This document shows, in pieces, positions 9,971-20,076 of a stretch of 64,000 nucleotides of DNA. Each line of letters begins with the position of its first letter. The first letter of the stretch is position 1. Source of the DNA: Salinigranum rubrum. Lineage in GTDB: Archaea > Halobacteriota > Halobacteria > Halobacteriales > Haloferacaceae. The notes beneath the pieces are model-generated. The model made no database searches and was not told the DNA's origin. It worked only from the letters and a program-made list of their open reading frames with translations. The translations under genes and the position numbers were made by a program. The stretch spans positions 3,224,001 to 3,288,000 of the forward strand of contig NZ_CP026309.1 of the NCBI RefSeq assembly GCF_002906575.1. Direction: 5' to 3'.

Positions 9971-9984
9971 TAAATATAAAAAGG
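9971..9984 (-). promoter_or_regulatory. AT-rich element after secY: TATA box of the 701-residue gene and possible secY terminator
   Basis: On the minus strand this reads CCTTTTTATATTTA, 45-58 bp before the 701-residue gene and just after the secY stop. It fits a TATA box for the downstream gene, and the T-run could also end ribosomal operon transcription. This makes the zinc-finger gene a separate transcription unit. Confidence 0.5.
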
Positions 9985-9995
9985 CGTCCAGATAT

Positions 9996-11468
9996 TCAGT
10001 TACCGCCGCCGAACATCTGGCGCATCATCGGGTGCATCTCCATCAACTGCTCCTCCGCGATCTCCTCGTACAACTTGTACGTGATGGAGACCGTGAGCAG
10101 CAAGCCGGTGCCCGAAACCTGTCCGATGGTGCCGAGCATGTTGGCCATCACGGCCAGGAGACCCACCAGGGCCCCGCCGATGACCGTCACCTGCGGGATG
10201 TACCGCTCCATGACCTTCTCGATGACCTGTGGGTTGCGGCGGAAGCCGGGGATCTGCATCCCGGAGTTCTGGATCTGCCGGGCCGTCGACTCGGGGCCCA
10301 TCCCCGTCGTCTCGACCCAGAAGATGGCGAATATCGCGCCGCCGATGATCATGAACGTCAGGTCCACCAGGATCCGAAGCATGATCTCCCAGGGTTCGTT
10401 GGACGTGAGCCCGAGGAACCACATCCAGTCCGCGCGGCTCTGGATGGGCGCGAGGAAGTAGAACAGGCCGCCGGTGACCTGTCCGTTGGAGTTGTACTGC
10501 CCGAGCCACGCCGGCAGGCTCCCGAGCTGTGTGTTGAGGATCCGGCCGAGGAACTGGATGTTCGCCTGCAGCGCGCGAACGAGGATCATCGGCAGGACGC
10601 TCGCGTAGATGAGCTTCACCGGGAACCGACCGCGGGCACCCTTCACGCGGGCGTGCGAGAGCGGGATTTCGACGCGGACGGACTCGGCGTACACGACGAT
10701 ACCGAAGATGAGCAGCGTCGTGATGAGCGCGAGGATCTGTCCCTGTCCGAGGAACAGCGCCTGCAGGCCCTCGGCGGTCAAAAGCGACGGCAGTTCGGCG
10801 GAGCCGGTGATGATGCCGAACCAGGTGGGGAAGAAGCCCGACGTGCGGCCGAGCGCCTCCCAGCTGAACAGGCCGGCGACGAGCTGCTGGCTGACGCCGG
10901 CGATGATGAACAGCCCGACACCGGAGCCGACACCCCACTTCGAGACGACCTCGTCCATGAACAGGATGAGGATGCCGCCGACGGCGATCTGCGCGAAGAT
11001 GAGCGTCTTCACGCCGTTGGAACCGACGCCGAGCGACTGCGCGACTGCGGGGTCGGCGGGGAGGAAGTTCCCCGCGAACACCATCGGGAGGCCGGTCAGA
11101 CAGATCATCACGACCACCAGCAGCTTCTGCAGCCCCTGGTAGAGGATCTGATCACGCGGGTCCGACGTGTCGAGGCCGAGCAGGTCGGCCCCGCCGAGCA
11201 GTTGCAGCACGATGCTCGCCGTGACGATGGGCCCGATCCCCAGCTGGAGGATCGACCCCTGCGACCCCGCCAGGATCGAGCGGAACTGCCCGAAGAAGTC
11301 CTCCGAGCCCGTCGCGAGCCCGAACAGGGTGACGTTCGTCAGGAAGAAATACAGGACGAGGATGCCCGCGGTCCACCCGAGCTTGCGGCGGAAGGGCACG
11401 TGCCCCTCCGGGCGGGTGACCGAGGGCATTCGTGTCAGCACCGGTTCGGCGGCCTCCTTCCATCCCAT
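9996..11468 (-). CDS. secY: Preprotein translocase subunit SecY
   Basis: SecY is the central pore of the Sec translocon in the cytoplasmic membrane. The 490-residue protein has about ten hydrophobic segments, the first near residues 30-52 (LGWTAGILVLYFFLTNVTLF). It begins MGWKEAAEPVLTRMPSV, as in other archaeal SecY proteins. The C-terminal cytoplasmic segment YKLYEEIAEEQLMEMHP is typical. It is the last gene of the ribosomal operon and follows uL15 with a gap of three bases. Archaeal spc operons often continue with adk; here an accessory gene and the CRISPR locus follow instead. Confidence 0.97.
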   Translation of the reverse strand: MGWKEAAEPVLTRMPSVTRPEGHVPFRRKLGWTAGILVLYFFLTNVTLFGLATGSEDFFGQFRSILAGSQGSILQLGIGPIVTASIVLQLLGGADLLGLDTSDPRDQILYQGLQKLLVVVMICLTGLPMVFAGNFLPADPAVAQSLGVGSNGVKTLIFAQIAVGGILILFMDEVVSKWGVGSGVGLFIIAGVSQQLVAGLFSWEALGRTSGFFPTWFGIITGSAELPSLLTAEGLQALFLGQGQILALITTLLIFGIVVYAESVRVEIPLSHARVKGARGRFPVKLIYASVLPMILVRALQANIQFLGRILNTQLGSLPAWLGQYNSNGQVTGGLFYFLAPIQSRADWMWFLGLTSNEPWEIMLRILVDLTFMIIGGAIFAIFWVETTGMGPESTARQIQNSGMQIPGFRRNPQVIEKVMERYIPQVTVIGGALVGLLAVMANMLGTIGQVSGTGLLLTVSITYKLYEEIAEEQLMEMHPMMRQMFGGGN

Positions 11469-11471
11469 GGG

Positions 11472-11993
11472 TTACTCTCCGTTCGCCTCGTCGTCCGAAG
11501 CGTTTTCGGTTTCGTCCGCGGTCTCGTCTTCGGCGTCGGCCGCTGCCTCCTGTGCGCGCTCGGTGAGTTCGACGCTCCCGCCGGCCTCCTCGATGAGCTC
11601 GCGTGCCCCGCTCGTGAAGGCGTCGGCGACGACGTGCAGTTCGTTGCGGACCTGCCCGCCACCGAGCACCTTCACGACGTCGACATCGTGACCGTCCTCG
11701 GCGATGTCGCGTGCGTCGAGGTGGTACGCGTCGCCGTCGGCTTCGGCGGCGCCCTCCGCAGCGAGGAGCGCCGCGTCCTCGTCGAGCTTCTGGACGCGCA
11801 CCTCGACGACGGTGTCCTTCGTCTCCTCGGGCCGCGTGAAGCCGTGTTTGCCGAGCGGTTCGTAGTTGTGGAACTCGTGTTTGGCTCGACCCGCACGACC
11901 GCGACCACCACGGTGGCCGGCGCCGCGCCGGTTCTTGTGGGTGCCGCCGCCGTGCGTCCGGGAGCCGCGCTGGCGTCGTTTCTTCGACGTCAT
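11472..11993 (-). CDS. rpl15: 50S ribosomal protein uL15
   Basis: A large-subunit protein of 173 residues. The basic N-terminus MTSKKRRQRGSRTHGGGTH with its Gly/Arg-rich loop is characteristic, and the GKHGFTRP segment is conserved. The C-terminal 40 residues are Ala/Glu/Asp-rich, a haloarchaeal acidic extension. The ATG at 11993 is chosen because it gives the standard N-terminus and overlaps the uL30 stop; the frame stays open further upstream without coding character. Confidence 0.96.
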   Translation of the reverse strand: MTSKKRRQRGSRTHGGGTHKNRRGAGHRGGRGRAGRAKHEFHNYEPLGKHGFTRPEETKDTVVEVRVQKLDEDAALLAAEGAAEADGDAYHLDARDIAEDGHDVDVVKVLGGGQVRNELHVVADAFTSGARELIEEAGGSVELTERAQEAAADAEDETADETENASDDEANGE

Positions 11994-12454
11994 CGCATCG
12001 CCTCCAGGAGGTCGTCGATCTGCTGCGTCGAGTGCTTGCCGAGCTGTCCACCCTCGGGGGCGGCGTGCTTCAGGCCTTTGTGGCCCCCGCGCGGGGGGTG
12101 CAGGCGGAGGACGGGCGAGAGGCCCTGCTCGCGCAGGGTCGTCTCCTCGTCGACGAGCGCCTCGGCGAGGGAGGCGAAGTCGTCGTAGTCGGTGTTGTCC
12201 GCGAGCCACGCCTCGTCGACGTCGTCGTCGCCTTCGATGGGCTCGACGCGCTTGTGGAGGAGCGTCTCGACTACTTCGACCGAGGGCTCACCGTGTGCCA
12301 CCCAGTCGTTCACCTTCGTGATCATCCCGCGGTAGGTGTCCTTCTCGGGGACGAACGTGCAGTGGTTGACCCCGTGGAGGTTGAGCATCTTCATCGTGTC
12401 GCGGACGCCCGAACTCATGTCGACCTCGCCGCGAACCTGGACGACGGCCTGCAT
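11990..12454 (-). CDS. rpmD: 50S ribosomal protein uL30
   Basis: A large-subunit protein of 154 residues, the long archaeal/eukaryotic form. The start [19 protein letters not shown] and the internal LNLHGVNHCTFVPE match the family, and the C-terminus carries the archaeal RLHPPRGGHKG segment. Two ATG codons stand side by side at 12457 and 12454; GGAGGTG lies just upstream, and both overlap the uS5 stop. The second gives the N-terminus usual for haloarchaea. Confidence 0.95.
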   Translation of the reverse strand: MQAVVQVRGEVDMSSGVRDTMKMLNLHGVNHCTFVPEKDTYRGMITKVNDWVAHGEPSVEVVETLLHKRVEPIEGDDDVDEAWLADNTDYDDFASLAEALVDEETTLREQGLSPVLRLHPPRGGHKGLKHAAPEGGQLGKHSTQQIDDLLEAMR

Positions 12455-13110
12455 CATTCGGACACCTCCCCGTCGGCTTCGATCTGCACCTGGCGAGCGC
12501 GGCGCGGCGTGCGCGACTGCGACGCGTTGCGCAGCGCGTTGTACGTCGCCTTCGCGAGGTTCACCGTGGTCCGAGTGTTGCCGTGGGACTTCGTCCACGC
12601 GTCCTGCACGCCGGCGAGTTCGAGTATGCTCCGGGTCGTCTCCGACGCCGCGAGCCCCAGCCCGCGCGGGGCGGGGATGATCTCGACGGTCACCGAGCCG
12701 GCCTTTCCTTCGGCCTTCCGGGTCAGCGAGTGGGTGCCGCCGGCGCGGTCCTCCCACGACCCCGAGCCGCGGTCGACCTTGATGATGTTCAGCTTCGCCA
12801 CCTCGATGGCCTTCTGAATCGCGCCACCGACCTGGTCGTCACGGCCCTCGGCGTAGCCGAGGTAGCCGTCTCTGTTCCCGACGGCGACGACGCACCGGAA
12901 CTTCACCCGGCGGCCGGAGTCGGTCATGCGCTGGACCATGTTGATGTCGAGCACGTCGTCGTCCAGTCCGGGCAGGAGCTGGTCGACGATCTCGGGCTCC
13001 TTGAGCGGGAGGCCCGACTCGAGAGCCTGGTCCATCGATGTGACGTCGCCGTCCTGTACCATACGGCCGAGCCGCGTGCGCGGCTCCCATCCGTTGTTGC
13101 TTCTACTCAT
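12454..13110 (-). CDS. rpsE: 30S ribosomal protein uS5
   Basis: A small-subunit protein of 218 residues that sits at the mRNA entry side and contributes to decoding accuracy. The S5 double-stranded RNA-binding region is visible around [21 protein letters not shown] (about 69-89), followed by the C-terminal domain with [14 protein letters not shown]. The start overlaps the uL18 stop by four bases, and the stop overlaps the uL30 start. Length is normal for archaea. Confidence 0.97.
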   Translation of the reverse strand: MSRSNNGWEPRTRLGRMVQDGDVTSMDQALESGLPLKEPEIVDQLLPGLDDDVLDINMVQRMTDSGRRVKFRCVVAVGNRDGYLGYAEGRDDQVGGAIQKAIEVAKLNIIKVDRGSGSWEDRAGGTHSLTRKAEGKAGSVTVEIIPAPRGLGLAASETTRSILELAGVQDAWTKSHGNTRTTVNLAKATYNALRNASQSRTPRRARQVQIEADGEVSE

Positions 13111-13661
13111 GCGTCCTCCTGAAGTCGCTCGAGCACCTCGTCGAAGTGCCCGGGCAGTTCCGTGGCGTCGAACGCCCCGCTGTAGAGCGGCTCGTCGAGC
13201 CCCTCGGCGTACTCGGCGATGTGCTCGCCGCGGTTACGCGACCAGTCCGCCAGCACGCTCTCGTTGTGCGGGATGTCGAGCCCGGCGTCGATTGCACCTT
13301 CCTGTACCGCGAACACCTTGTTGCCAGGGGTCGCCGTGTTCAGGCCGATGTCGAGCACCGCCTCGTCGAGGCCGGCATCGCGGGCCCGGAGGCCCACGAG
13401 GTAGCCCGTGAGGTAGGCGCTCGGGAGGTTCCCCGTGGGGGCCTCCCAGCCGTAGTCGGCGAGGTCCTCGCTCGAAGCGCTCACGTGTGTCTCGTCGCCC
13501 TGCGGTCCCGGGGTGACCAGCTGCGCCCTGACGTGCTTGTTGCTCACGCGAGCGACAAGCCGTGGCTTGCCTGATTTCAGCAGGCGCAACCTCTGATGGT
13601 AGTCGGTCCGGGACTCGCGGCGACGCCGCATCGGCACTCTGTACCGTGGTCCTGTCGCCAT
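13107..13661 (-). CDS. rpl18: 50S ribosomal protein uL18
   Basis: This 184-residue protein binds 5S rRNA together with uL5. The N-terminus [17 protein letters not shown] and the segment [16 protein letters not shown] match archaeal uL18. The ATG at 13661 is preferred because it gives this standard N-terminus and shares a base with the eL19 TAA stop. An acidic C-terminus ends four bases into the uS5 start. Confidence 0.97.
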   Translation of the reverse strand: MATGPRYRVPMRRRRESRTDYHQRLRLLKSGKPRLVARVSNKHVRAQLVTPGPQGDETHVSASSEDLADYGWEAPTGNLPSAYLTGYLVGLRARDAGLDEAVLDIGLNTATPGNKVFAVQEGAIDAGLDIPHNESVLADWSRNRGEHIAEYAEGLDEPLYSGAFDATELPGHFDEVLERLQEDA

Positions 13662-14116
13662 TATTTCACCTCGTGTCCGTAGTGTGTCTCGATGTACGTT
13701 TCGAGCCGGTCGACGCTGTCGAACTCGCCACCGCTCGCCTTGTTGTACAGCGTGCGGTACTCGCTTGCCGACAGCGGGCCGTCGTCGCGCAGGTCGCGGA
13801 GTCGCTTCCGCTGTGCGCGGATCCGGCTGATCCATGCCTTCTTCTTGTTCTGACGGGCACCCGCCTTCCCTTTCCGGGAACCGGCCCCCTTGCGGTGGCC
13901 GTAGTCGCGCTTGGCTTTCCGCTCGCGTGCGCGACCCTTCGAGTTGCCCTTCGCGTCCTTGACGCGGATGGTTCCCTGGTCGACCAGGTCACGGACGTCC
14001 TCGCGCGTGATGGCGTCCGCGATGTCGGCCTGCTCCTCGGGGTCCATCCAGATGCGGTCCTTGCCGACGTCGAGGACGTCGGCGGCCATGCGTCGCTGGG
14101 CTTTCAGATCCGTCAT
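13661..14116 (-). CDS. rpl19e: 50S ribosomal protein eL19
   Basis: A large-subunit protein of 151 residues found in archaea and eukaryotes. [23 protein letters not shown] is typical at the N-terminus, followed by a basic middle (about 60-100) rich in Lys and Arg that inserts into rRNA. The start at 14116 overlaps the eL32 stop. Upstream in-frame codons are not used because they fall inside eL32. Confidence 0.97.
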   Translation of the reverse strand: MTDLKAQRRMAADVLDVGKDRIWMDPEEQADIADAITREDVRDLVDQGTIRVKDAKGNSKGRARERKAKRDYGHRKGAGSRKGKAGARQNKKKAWISRIRAQRKRLRDLRDDGPLSASEYRTLYNKASGGEFDSVDRLETYIETHYGHEVK

Positions 14117-14838
14117 TCGTCTCCCTCCGCTTCGACCTCGATGTAGGTCGGGTTGAGGACGCGAATCTCGCGGTCCTCGCACTCGTCTTCGATGCGCTCG
14201 CGCTTGCGGGCGCCCACCGAGGAGGCGATGCGGACGGCCTGGGTGTCGCCGTCGACACCCTCCAGGTCGTCGGTGTTGTGGACGCGGACCTCCTCGAAAC
14301 CGGAGGGGTGCAGGCCACGGGCGGCCTTCGGCGAGCGGAAGCCCGCCTGAACCGTGTCGCCCTTGCCCTTGATGCCGCGACGCTGCTTCGAGAGGTTGCC
14401 GCGGGGACGCCGCCAGGACTCGGGCGTCCGCTTCTTCATGTGGTGGTCCTGCCGCTTGAACTGCGGCTTGCCCTCGCGGTGTTTCTGGACCAAGGCCTGC
14501 TCGGTCTCCTCGTCCAGTTCGGGCGTCTTGTCGGCGTGCCCGCGGGCGACCGTCTTCGTCGGGACGTCCTCGTCCTCGGCCGCTTCGACCTCCTCTTCGG
14601 TCTCGTCTTCGACTTCCGCGTCGGTCTCTTCGGAGACTTCGAGACCGCCGACGTCGGCCTTGATACGCGCGGCGAGCGCGTTGCCGATGCCGTCGACGTC
14701 CGAGAGTTCGGACTGGCTCGCGGCCTTCACGTCCTCGACCGACTCGTAGCCGGCCTCGCGGAGCGCCTCGGCCTTCGACGGGCCGACGCCGCTGATGTCT
14801 TCGAGTTCCTGTGGTTCTTCCGTGTCGTCAGCGGACAT
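14113..14838 (-). CDS. rpl32e: 50S ribosomal protein eL32 with helix-hairpin-helix extension
   Basis: A large-subunit protein of 241 residues. The eL32 core begins near residue 115 ([14 protein letters not shown]) and includes [20 protein letters not shown]. Residues 10-65 form a helix-hairpin-helix-like domain ([17 protein letters not shown], then [16 protein letters not shown]), joined by a strongly acidic linker at about 70-95. This N-terminal extension is usual for haloarchaea but not for other archaea. The gene lies directly before eL19. Confidence 0.96.
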   Translation of the reverse strand: MSADDTEEPQELEDISGVGPSKAEALREAGYESVEDVKAASQSELSDVDGIGNALAARIKADVGGLEVSEETDAEVEDETEEEVEAAEDEDVPTKTVARGHADKTPELDEETEQALVQKHREGKPQFKRQDHHMKKRTPESWRRPRGNLSKQRRGIKGKGDTVQAGFRSPKAARGLHPSGFEEVRVHNTDDLEGVDGDTQAVRIASSVGARKRERIEDECEDREIRVLNPTYIEVEAEGDE

Positions 14839-15378
14839 CTAGGCACCTCCTGCCTTCTGTGGCTTCTCCGTGATGTAGACGCCGTCTTGGAACACGCGCG
14901 TGTCCTTGTCCTTCACACGGGTGAGCTGTTCGATGTCGGCCGCCGTCTGGCCGACGTCCTCCTTGTTCGGACCGGTGAGGATGACCTCCTCGCCGTCGAT
15001 CTGTACGTCGGTGTCGCCGCGGATCTTCGCGCGGCGCGGTGCCTTCTCGCCGAGGAAGTTCTCGATGACCACGTGGTCACCGTCGACGGAGACCTGCATC
15101 GGGAAGTGGGCGTAGAAGACTTCCATCTTGTACTCCCACCCCGCGGTGACGCCGTGGAACATGTTCCGCACGTGGCTCTCGAACGTGCCCGCGGTCGCGG
15201 TGGTCTTCGCGTCTTCCTCCGACGATTCGATGACGACCGCGCCGTCTTCGACCTCGACGCTGATGTCGGGGTACCAGAGGCGTCGCGAGACGCTCCCTTC
15301 CGGTCCCTCGACGGTGAGCGTGAGGTGGTCCATCTCGGCGGAGACGTCGTCGGGGATGTCGAGTTCTATTCGTGTCAT
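14839..15378 (-). CDS. rpl6: 50S ribosomal protein uL6
   Basis: A large-subunit protein of 179 residues near the factor-binding region. The two tandem L6 folds are visible; the second contains VVIENFLGEKAPRRAKI. The start MTRIELDIPDDV at 15378 is the standard archaeal N-terminus and lies two bases from the uS8 stop. The frame continues upstream into uS8 but without coding character. Confidence 0.97.
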   Translation of the reverse strand: MTRIELDIPDDVSAEMDHLTLTVEGPEGSVSRRLWYPDISVEVEDGAVVIESSEEDAKTTATAGTFESHVRNMFHGVTAGWEYKMEVFYAHFPMQVSVDGDHVVIENFLGEKAPRRAKIRGDTDVQIDGEEVILTGPNKEDVGQTAADIEQLTRVKDKDTRVFQDGVYITEKPQKAGGA

Positions 15379-15380
15379 TG

Positions 15381-15773
15381 TCAGTAGACGTACGCGATCA
15401 CCTGGCCACCGAGGCCCTCCTCGCGGGCCTCGTAGTGGCTCATGACGCCGTGGCTCGTCGAGACGATGAGCGTCCCGTAGTCGCGGGCAGGGAGATACCG
15501 CTTCTCCCACTTCTCGTACTCGTCGGCTCCGGTCTCGTACCGGGGCTTCACGGCGCCACACTTGTTGATCGCGCCTTTCAGTTCGACCTCGAAGTTACCG
15601 GCCTTGCCGTCGTCGACGAACTCGAAGCCGTCGATGTACCCGCGGTCGTAGAAGACCTCGAGGACGGAGCCGATGACGTTCGAGGCGGGCTGTACCGTGT
15701 GGCTCAGATGGCCGACGCTCTCGGCGTTGTTCACGCCGGAGAGCGCGTTGCTGAGTGGATCGTTGTCCGCCAT
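15381..15773 (-). CDS. rps8: 30S ribosomal protein uS8
   Basis: A primary 16S rRNA-binding protein of 130 residues. [18 protein letters not shown] and the C-terminal [16 protein letters not shown] loop are diagnostic. The ATG at 15773 is two bases downstream of the uS14 stop. Normal length. Confidence 0.97.
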   Translation of the reverse strand: MADNDPLSNALSGVNNAESVGHLSHTVQPASNVIGSVLEVFYDRGYIDGFEFVDDGKAGNFEVELKGAINKCGAVKPRYETGADEYEKWEKRYLPARDYGTLIVSTSHGVMSHYEAREEGLGGQVIAYVY

Positions 15774-15775
15774 GG

Positions 15776-15949
15776 TTATCGATACTTCTTGAATCCGATG
15801 TTGCGGGCGACCTCGCGGAAGCACTGCCGGCAGAGGAAGATGTCGTACTTCCCGACCAGACCCTGCTTCCGTTCGCACCGACGGCACTCGCGCTCGATGC
15901 CGGTGCGTCGGGAGGCGTGCTCGCCCGTCTCTGTCTCGCTTTCGCTCAT
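15776..15949 (-). CDS. rps14: 30S ribosomal protein uS14 (zinc-binding form)
   Basis: A 57-residue small-subunit protein. The zinc ribbon is complete: CRRC (Cys22, Cys25) and CRQC (Cys40, Cys43). The C-terminus [12 protein letters not shown] is typical. The first 17 residues ([17 protein letters not shown]) are an acidic haloarchaeal extension. The start overlaps the uL5 stop by four bases. Confidence 0.96.
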   Translation of the reverse strand: MSESETETGEHASRRTGIERECRRCERKQGLVGKYDIFLCRQCFREVARNIGFKKYR

Positions 15950-16482
15950 TCTTCGGTCACCTCCACGTCGACGCCGAACTCCCGCTCGACGAACGCGATG
16001 GCGTCCTCGGGCGTGAGCTTGTGGCGCGACGGGATGGAACTGGCTGCCTTGTCGCGCTTGCGCACGCGGTAGCCGGGGCGGACGAGGTTGACCGTCACGT
16101 CCAGCCCGTAGATCCCGATGTTCGGGTCGTACTCCTGGCTCGGGAACTCGGTGTGCTCGGCGACGCCGAAGCTGAAGTTCCCGTACTCGTCGAACTGCGT
16201 GGACGAGAGGTCGGTCAGCGGCAGCGCCGTCTCGAGGAACTCCTCGGCGGCCGCGCCTCTGAGCGTGACCTTCGCGCCGACGGGTTCGCCCCGACGGACG
16301 CCGAAGTCCTGGCTCGCGCGCTTCGACTGCGTCCGAACCGGCTCCTGACCCGCGACCTCGCCGAGGATCTCCTCGGCGTTCGCGAGTTCCCGGCCGCCGG
16401 TGCCGACGCCCATGTGGACGACGACCTTCTCGACGGAGGGCTGTCGCATCTCGTGGAATCCCGACTCGGAATCCGACGACAT
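15946..16482 (-). CDS. rpl5: 50S ribosomal protein uL5
   Basis: A 5S rRNA-binding protein of 178 residues that contacts the P-site t[21 protein letters not shown] and [18 protein letters not shown] are characteristic. The start codon overlaps the final base of the eS4 stop, and the stop overlaps uS14, so translation is probably coupled. Confidence 0.97.
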   Translation of the reverse strand: MSSDSESGFHEMRQPSVEKVVVHMGVGTGGRELANAEEILGEVAGQEPVRTQSKRASQDFGVRRGEPVGAKVTLRGAAAEEFLETALPLTDLSSTQFDEYGNFSFGVAEHTEFPSQEYDPNIGIYGLDVTVNLVRPGYRVRKRDKAASSIPSRHKLTPEDAIAFVEREFGVDVEVTEE

Positions 16483-17204
16483 CAGGCGTCACCTCCCTCG
16501 TCCCCGGCGCCGCCGGTGAAGTTCTCGTCGATGACGACGACGTAGCCTTCGACCGTCTCGAACTCGGTGTCGTCGTCGCGGACGACGCGGACGGTGTTGT
16601 TCCCGCTGCCGGGCGTGACCGTGATCTCTGCGACCTCGCCGATCTCGCCGGCGTGCTGGCCGTCGACGGCCGTGACGAGCGCGCCCTCCTCGTAGCCGAA
16701 GTGGGCGACGATCTCCTTCGTCTCGTTGTCGACGACGATCGAGTCGTTCGTCGAGTAGTCGCTCCCGTCTTCGACGCGGACGTTGGTCCCGTCGTGGAGG
16801 GTGAGCTGGAAGGCACCGCCTTTGACCTGCTGTTTGCGGACCACCTTGCCGAGGCGGCTGTCCGCCGCGTCGGCCGAGATGGGCGTCAGCGCCAGGCGTC
16901 CGCCCTCGTCGGGGAACACCCGGTAGTACTCCTCGCGCTGGGTGAACGTGAGGATGTCGAACATCCCGATGGGACGGGACTCGTCCGACACCGCCACGCC
17001 GTTGACCAGGACGCTGTCCTGGTTGAGCGCGTAGCGCGCTTCCTTCTTCGAGTCGACGTAGCCGAGCACGTCCCGCAGCAGGATGAGCAGGGGAACCCCC
17101 GCCTCACCGTGCGGACCGGCGTCGGCCTTGACCGTCCAGGTCGATTCCTTGCGTTCGATCGGCCACGTGTTCGGGACCGAGAGTCGCTTCTGGTGTCGCG
17201 TCAT
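16482..17204 (-). CDS. rps4e: 30S ribosomal protein eS4
   Basis: A small-subunit protein of 240 residues specific to archaea and eukaryotes. It starts [20 protein letters not shown]. An S4 RNA-binding fold follows (about 45-90, with [14 protein letters not shown]), then a central domain and a KOW motif near residues 175-205 ([15 protein letters not shown]). The tail is short and acidic. The start overlaps the uL24 stop by four bases. Confidence 0.97.
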   Translation of the reverse strand: MTRHQKRLSVPNTWPIERKESTWTVKADAGPHGEAGVPLLILLRDVLGYVDSKKEARYALNQDSVLVNGVAVSDESRPIGMFDILTFTQREEYYRVFPDEGGRLALTPISADAADSRLGKVVRKQQVKGGAFQLTLHDGTNVRVEDGSDYSTNDSIVVDNETKEIVAHFGYEEGALVTAVDGQHAGEIGEVAEITVTPGSGNNTVRVVRDDDTEFETVEGYVVVIDENFTGGAGDEGGDA

Positions 17205-17575
17205 TCGTTATCGTCCTCCTCGTCGGCGCGGAGCCGTGCCTCGCGGCGGTCGTCGTCGTCGTGGAACTCGAGTTCCGTGATGCGGACGTTCGACGCGTCG
17301 AGCGGCCGCGGCACTTCCTCGCCGTCGGCCTTCTCGACGGTCACGTCCTCGACGTGGACAGCGCCGGATTTGAGGTCGACCTTGATGACTTCGCCGGACT
17401 CGCCGGCGTAGTCGCCGCGGAGTACCTCGACGGTGTCGCCCGCGTTGACGCGGGCGCTGCGTCGACCGTACTCCTCGCGGAGGTCGTCCGAAAGCGTGGC
17501 ACGGACCTGCTTGTGCCGCTCGTGGAGCGGCGCGTCGCGCGTCCGAGTTCGCTGTTTGCGTGGTTGTTTCGTCAT
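17201..17575 (-). CDS. rplX: 50S ribosomal protein uL24
   Basis: A large-subunit assembly protein of 124 residues. The KOW motif is at about 43-70 ([19 protein letters not shown]). The N-terminal [20 protein letters not shown] is the usual archaeal form, and the last 20 residues are highly acidic. A nine-base gap separates it from uL14. Confidence 0.96.
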   Translation of the reverse strand: MTKQPRKQRTRTRDAPLHERHKQVRATLSDDLREEYGRRSARVNAGDTVEVLRGDYAGESGEVIKVDLKSGAVHVEDVTVEKADGEEVPRPLDASNVRITELEFHDDDDRREARLRADEEDDNE

Positions 17576-17584
17576 TCTATCTCC

Positions 17585-17983
17585 TCAGACGATCATCGTC
17601 GCTGTCGATGCGATGCTCCCGAAGCGCTCGGCAACCTCGCGCGCGATGGGACCCTTGATCTCGGTCCCGCGCGGTTCTTCCATCTCGTCGATGATGACGG
17701 CCGCGTTGTCTTCGAACTTCACGCGCGTTCCGTCGGGTCGTCGGATCGTCTTTCGCTGTCGGACGATGACGGCCTCGAGGACCTGGCGGCGCATCTCGGG
17801 GGTGCCTTTGGTGACCGAGACGGTCACCTTGTCACCGATGCCCGCCGAGGGCTGGCGGTTCTTCGTGCCGGAGTAGCCGTGGACGCTGATTACCTTCAGC
17901 TCACGGGCTCCGGTGTTGTCCGCACACGTGACGAGCGCGCCGCGGTTGAGGCCACGAGTGACGTCGGCCTTCAGCGCCTCCAT
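17585..17983 (-). CDS. rpl14: 50S ribosomal protein uL14
   Basis: A highly conserved large-subunit protein of 132 residues at the subunit interface. The segments [17 protein letters not shown] and [14 protein letters not shown], with a GPIAREV ending, are diagnostic. The start overlaps the uS17 stop by one base. Confidence 0.98.
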   Translation of the reverse strand: MEALKADVTRGLNRGALVTCADNTGARELKVISVHGYSGTKNRQPSAGIGDKVTVSVTKGTPEMRRQVLEAVIVRQRKTIRRPDGTRVKFEDNAAVIIDEMEEPRGTEIKGPIAREVAERFGSIASTATMIV

Positions 17984-18309
17984 CAGTCGTCACCTCCGAC
18001 GCGTTCGATGACCACGTGCGATTTCGTCTTCGAGAGCGGTCGTGTCTCTGCGATACGGACCGTGTCGCCTGCTTCGAGTCCCAGACACGGCGGTGCATGG
18101 GCCGGAATCCGACTCCGACGCTTCATGTACCGGTCGTATTTGGGGACGCGAACGTCGTACTCGCGCTCGACGACGACGGTCTTGTCCATGTCTGTGGAGG
18201 CGACGGTGCCCTCCAGCGTCTGTCCGCGCACGGAAAGCGATCCGTGGAACGGACAGTTCTGGTCGGAGCAGGTCTCCTCCGGCTGTGGTACGTTGAGTCC
18301 TAACGCCAT
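17983..18309 (-). CDS. rps17: 30S ribosomal protein uS17
   Basis: A small-subunit OB-fold protein of 108 residues. The N-terminus [19 protein letters not shown] is the archaeal form with two cysteines. [20 protein letters not shown] is conserved. The gene start lies inside the 3' end of rnp1, an overlap of ten bases. Confidence 0.97.
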   Translation of the reverse strand: MALGLNVPQPEETCSDQNCPFHGSLSVRGQTLEGTVASTDMDKTVVVEREYDVRVPKYDRYMKRRSRIPAHAPPCLGLEAGDTVRIAETRPLSKTKSHVVIERVGGDD

Positions 18310-18842
18310 GTTGATTCACCTGCGTTCTCCGTGCGGAGCGCGGGTCGTGAGAGCAGCTGTGTGCCATCCACCGTAACGTAGGCCACGCCCTCGCCAGCTT
18401 CGACCCGTGCCGCCTCGACCGACTCGCCGTTGGAGTCGGCGTCGATAGCGGGTTGGTCGGGTCCCGAAACCGGTTCGGACGCGGTCCCCGAGGCCTTCGC
18501 AGCCTCGGCGGCTTCATCTGTGCGTGTGTGTCGAGCGCCAGCGGCGACGGTAGGGGCGTCGCGTCGGCCCTCGTTCGTGTTCGGCTCGTCGGTCGAGAGG
18601 CGGAACTCGAACGTCGTCCCCTGTTTGGGGACCTGCCGCACCCGAGAGCCGTTGTGCTCGACGGCATCGCCGTCTCGCGCTCGGCGCGGCTCGGCCGCGC
18701 CGCAGTCGATATGCAGCGTGTGCATCGTCTCGACGACGACACGGCCCGCTATCCCGACCAGGTCGGGGTTCGCGGCGTCGACGACCTCCGTGTAGAGGCC
18801 GTTGAGTTCGTGTCGTGTGAGGGTCTCGGGTGTGAGTGGCAT
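18300..18842 (-). CDS. rnp1: RNase P protein component 1 (Rnp1/Rpp29-like)
   Basis: An archaeal RNase P subunit that assists 5' maturation of tRNA. The Rpp29 core is visible at the N-terminal side ([19 protein letters not shown], then [17 protein letters not shown] and TFEFRL near 77-82) and ends with [15 protein letters not shown]. Between about residues 85 and 150 lies a low-complexity Ala/Glu/Thr/Pro-rich insert that makes the protein 180 residues, longer than I expect for haloarchaea. The position between uL29 and uS17 is the usual one. Confidence 0.92.
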   Translation of the reverse strand: MPLTPETLTRHELNGLYTEVVDAANPDLVGIAGRVVVETMHTLHIDCGAAEPRRARDGDAVEHNGSRVRQVPKQGTTFEFRLSTDEPNTNEGRRDAPTVAAGARHTRTDEAAEAAKASGTASEPVSGPDQPAIDADSNGESVEAARVEAGEGVAYVTVDGTQLLSRPALRTENAGESTWR

Positions 18843-18855
18843 CGGTTCGAGTCCG

Positions 18856-19074
18856 TTATTCGTCTTCGTCGTCGAGGTCGCCCTCTTCCGTCTGGATCGT
18901 CTTGATCCGGGCGATGGTCTTCTTCAGTTCGCTCACGCGACCGGGGTTGTCCGGCGCGCCACCCGCCGCCTGGACGGCCTTCGCGTTGAGCAGCTCGGTT
19001 TCGAGCTCCTCGAGTTCTGCCTGTCGCTCGGCGGGCGTCATGTCGCGGATCTCGGCGGTGTAGAGGATCGCCAT
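18856..19074 (-). CDS. rpmC: 50S ribosomal protein uL29
   Basis: A small large-subunit protein of 72 residues at the tunnel exit. It shows the two-helix fold with [22 protein letters not shown] and [17 protein letters not shown]. The start directly follows the uS3 stop. The acidic tail [10 protein letters not shown] is haloarchaeal. Confidence 0.96.
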   Translation of the reverse strand: MAILYTAEIRDMTPAERQAELEELETELLNAKAVQAAGGAPDNPGRVSELKKTIARIKTIQTEEGDLDDEDE

Positions 19075-20076
19075 CTACGCGTCCTCCTCCTCCTCGTCGT
19101 CCGCGTCCGCATCTTCGTCCTCGTCGTCGTCGGCCGCTTCCATCTCGGCGACGAGGTCGGCGGCTTCCGCCTCGACCTCCTCGTCGAGCGCCTCCTCGGC
19201 AGCCGCCTCGGCGGCGGCCTCGTCGGATTCGGGATCGGGAGCGGTCTCGGCGGGACCGGTCTCCGCGTCGACGTCCTCCTCGACGACTTCCTCGTCGATG
19301 TCGATCTCCTCCTCGTCGACGACCTCGATGTCCTCCTCGTCGAGCACCTCGTCGGGCTCGTCGGTGGGGACCTCGACGTCCTCGTCGGAGAAGTCGGGGA
19401 CCTCCTCGGGGTCCTCTTCGAGGAGTTCCTCGACGCTCTCGCCGCCGGTCGCTGCGACCTGTTCGACGGCCTCGACTTCGACGTCTTCCTCGATGTGGAA
19501 GTCGTCGGGCAGTTCCGCACCCGGCGGGATGATCTTCACCGTGACGCCGATGGTGCCGAGCTTCATGACGGCGACGCCCTGGCCCTCGTCGACGATTTCC
19601 TCCGCGGGCTCACCGTTGTGCTTGATGTAGCCGCGGTTGAACTTCTCGACGCGCGAGCGAGCGCCCGTGACCTTGCCCGAGAGGACGATTTCGGCGCCGA
19701 GCGCGCCGGCCTCCATGATGCGGTCGATGGTCGTGTGGCCGGCCTTCCGGAAGTACCAGCCGCGTTCGAGGGCGTTCGCGAGGCGGTCGGCGACGATGCG
19801 CGCGTTCAGGTCGGGCTCGTCGACCTCCTGAACGTCGATCTGGGGGTCGTCCAGGTCGAAGCGCTCTTCGAGTTCGCGCGTCACCTTGCGGATGTTCTTC
19901 CCGCCTTTACCGATGACCATCCCGGGCTTTTCGGCCTTGAGGACGATCTGGGTGCCCATCGGCGTCTTCGCGACCTCCATCCCGCCGTAGCCGGCGCGAC
20001 CGAGTTCGTCCGCGAAGAACTCGTCGATCTGCGAGCGCTGGAGTCCGTTCTCGATGAACTGGTGTTCGTCAGCCAT
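19075..20076 (-). CDS. rps3: 30S ribosomal protein uS3 with long acidic tail
   Basis: A small-subunit protein of 333 residues at the mRNA entry tunnel. The KH domain is clear ([20 protein letters not shown], about 50-69), followed by the C-terminal S3 domain containing [16 protein letters not shown]. From about residue 208 the protein is almost entirely Glu/Asp/Ala, an acidic extension of some 120 residues; such tails are known in haloarchaeal uS3. The ATG at 20076 overlaps the uL22 stop by one base. Confidence 0.96.
   Translation of the reverse strand: MADEHQFIENGLQRSQIDEFFADELGRAGYGGMEVAKTPMGTQIVLKAEKPGMVIGKGGKNIRKVTRELEERFDLDDPQIDVQEVDEPDLNARIVADRLANALERGWYFRKAGHTTIDRIMEAGALGAEIVLSGKVTGARSRVEKFNRGYIKHNGEPAEEIVDEGQGVAVMKLGTIGVTVKIIPPGAELPDDFHIEEDVEVEAVEQVAATGGESVEELLEEDPEEVPDFSDEDVEVPTDEPDEVLDEEDIEVVDEEEIDIDEEVVEEDVDAETGPAETAPDPESDEAAAEAAAEEALDEEVEAEAADLVAEMEAADDDEDEDADADDEEEEDA

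Noticed and set aside
10032-12188. A 718-codon open frame on the plus strand opposite secY, uL15 and uL30
   Set aside because: Composition is typical for the antisense of GC-rich genes, and the minus strand holds unmistakable conserved genes.
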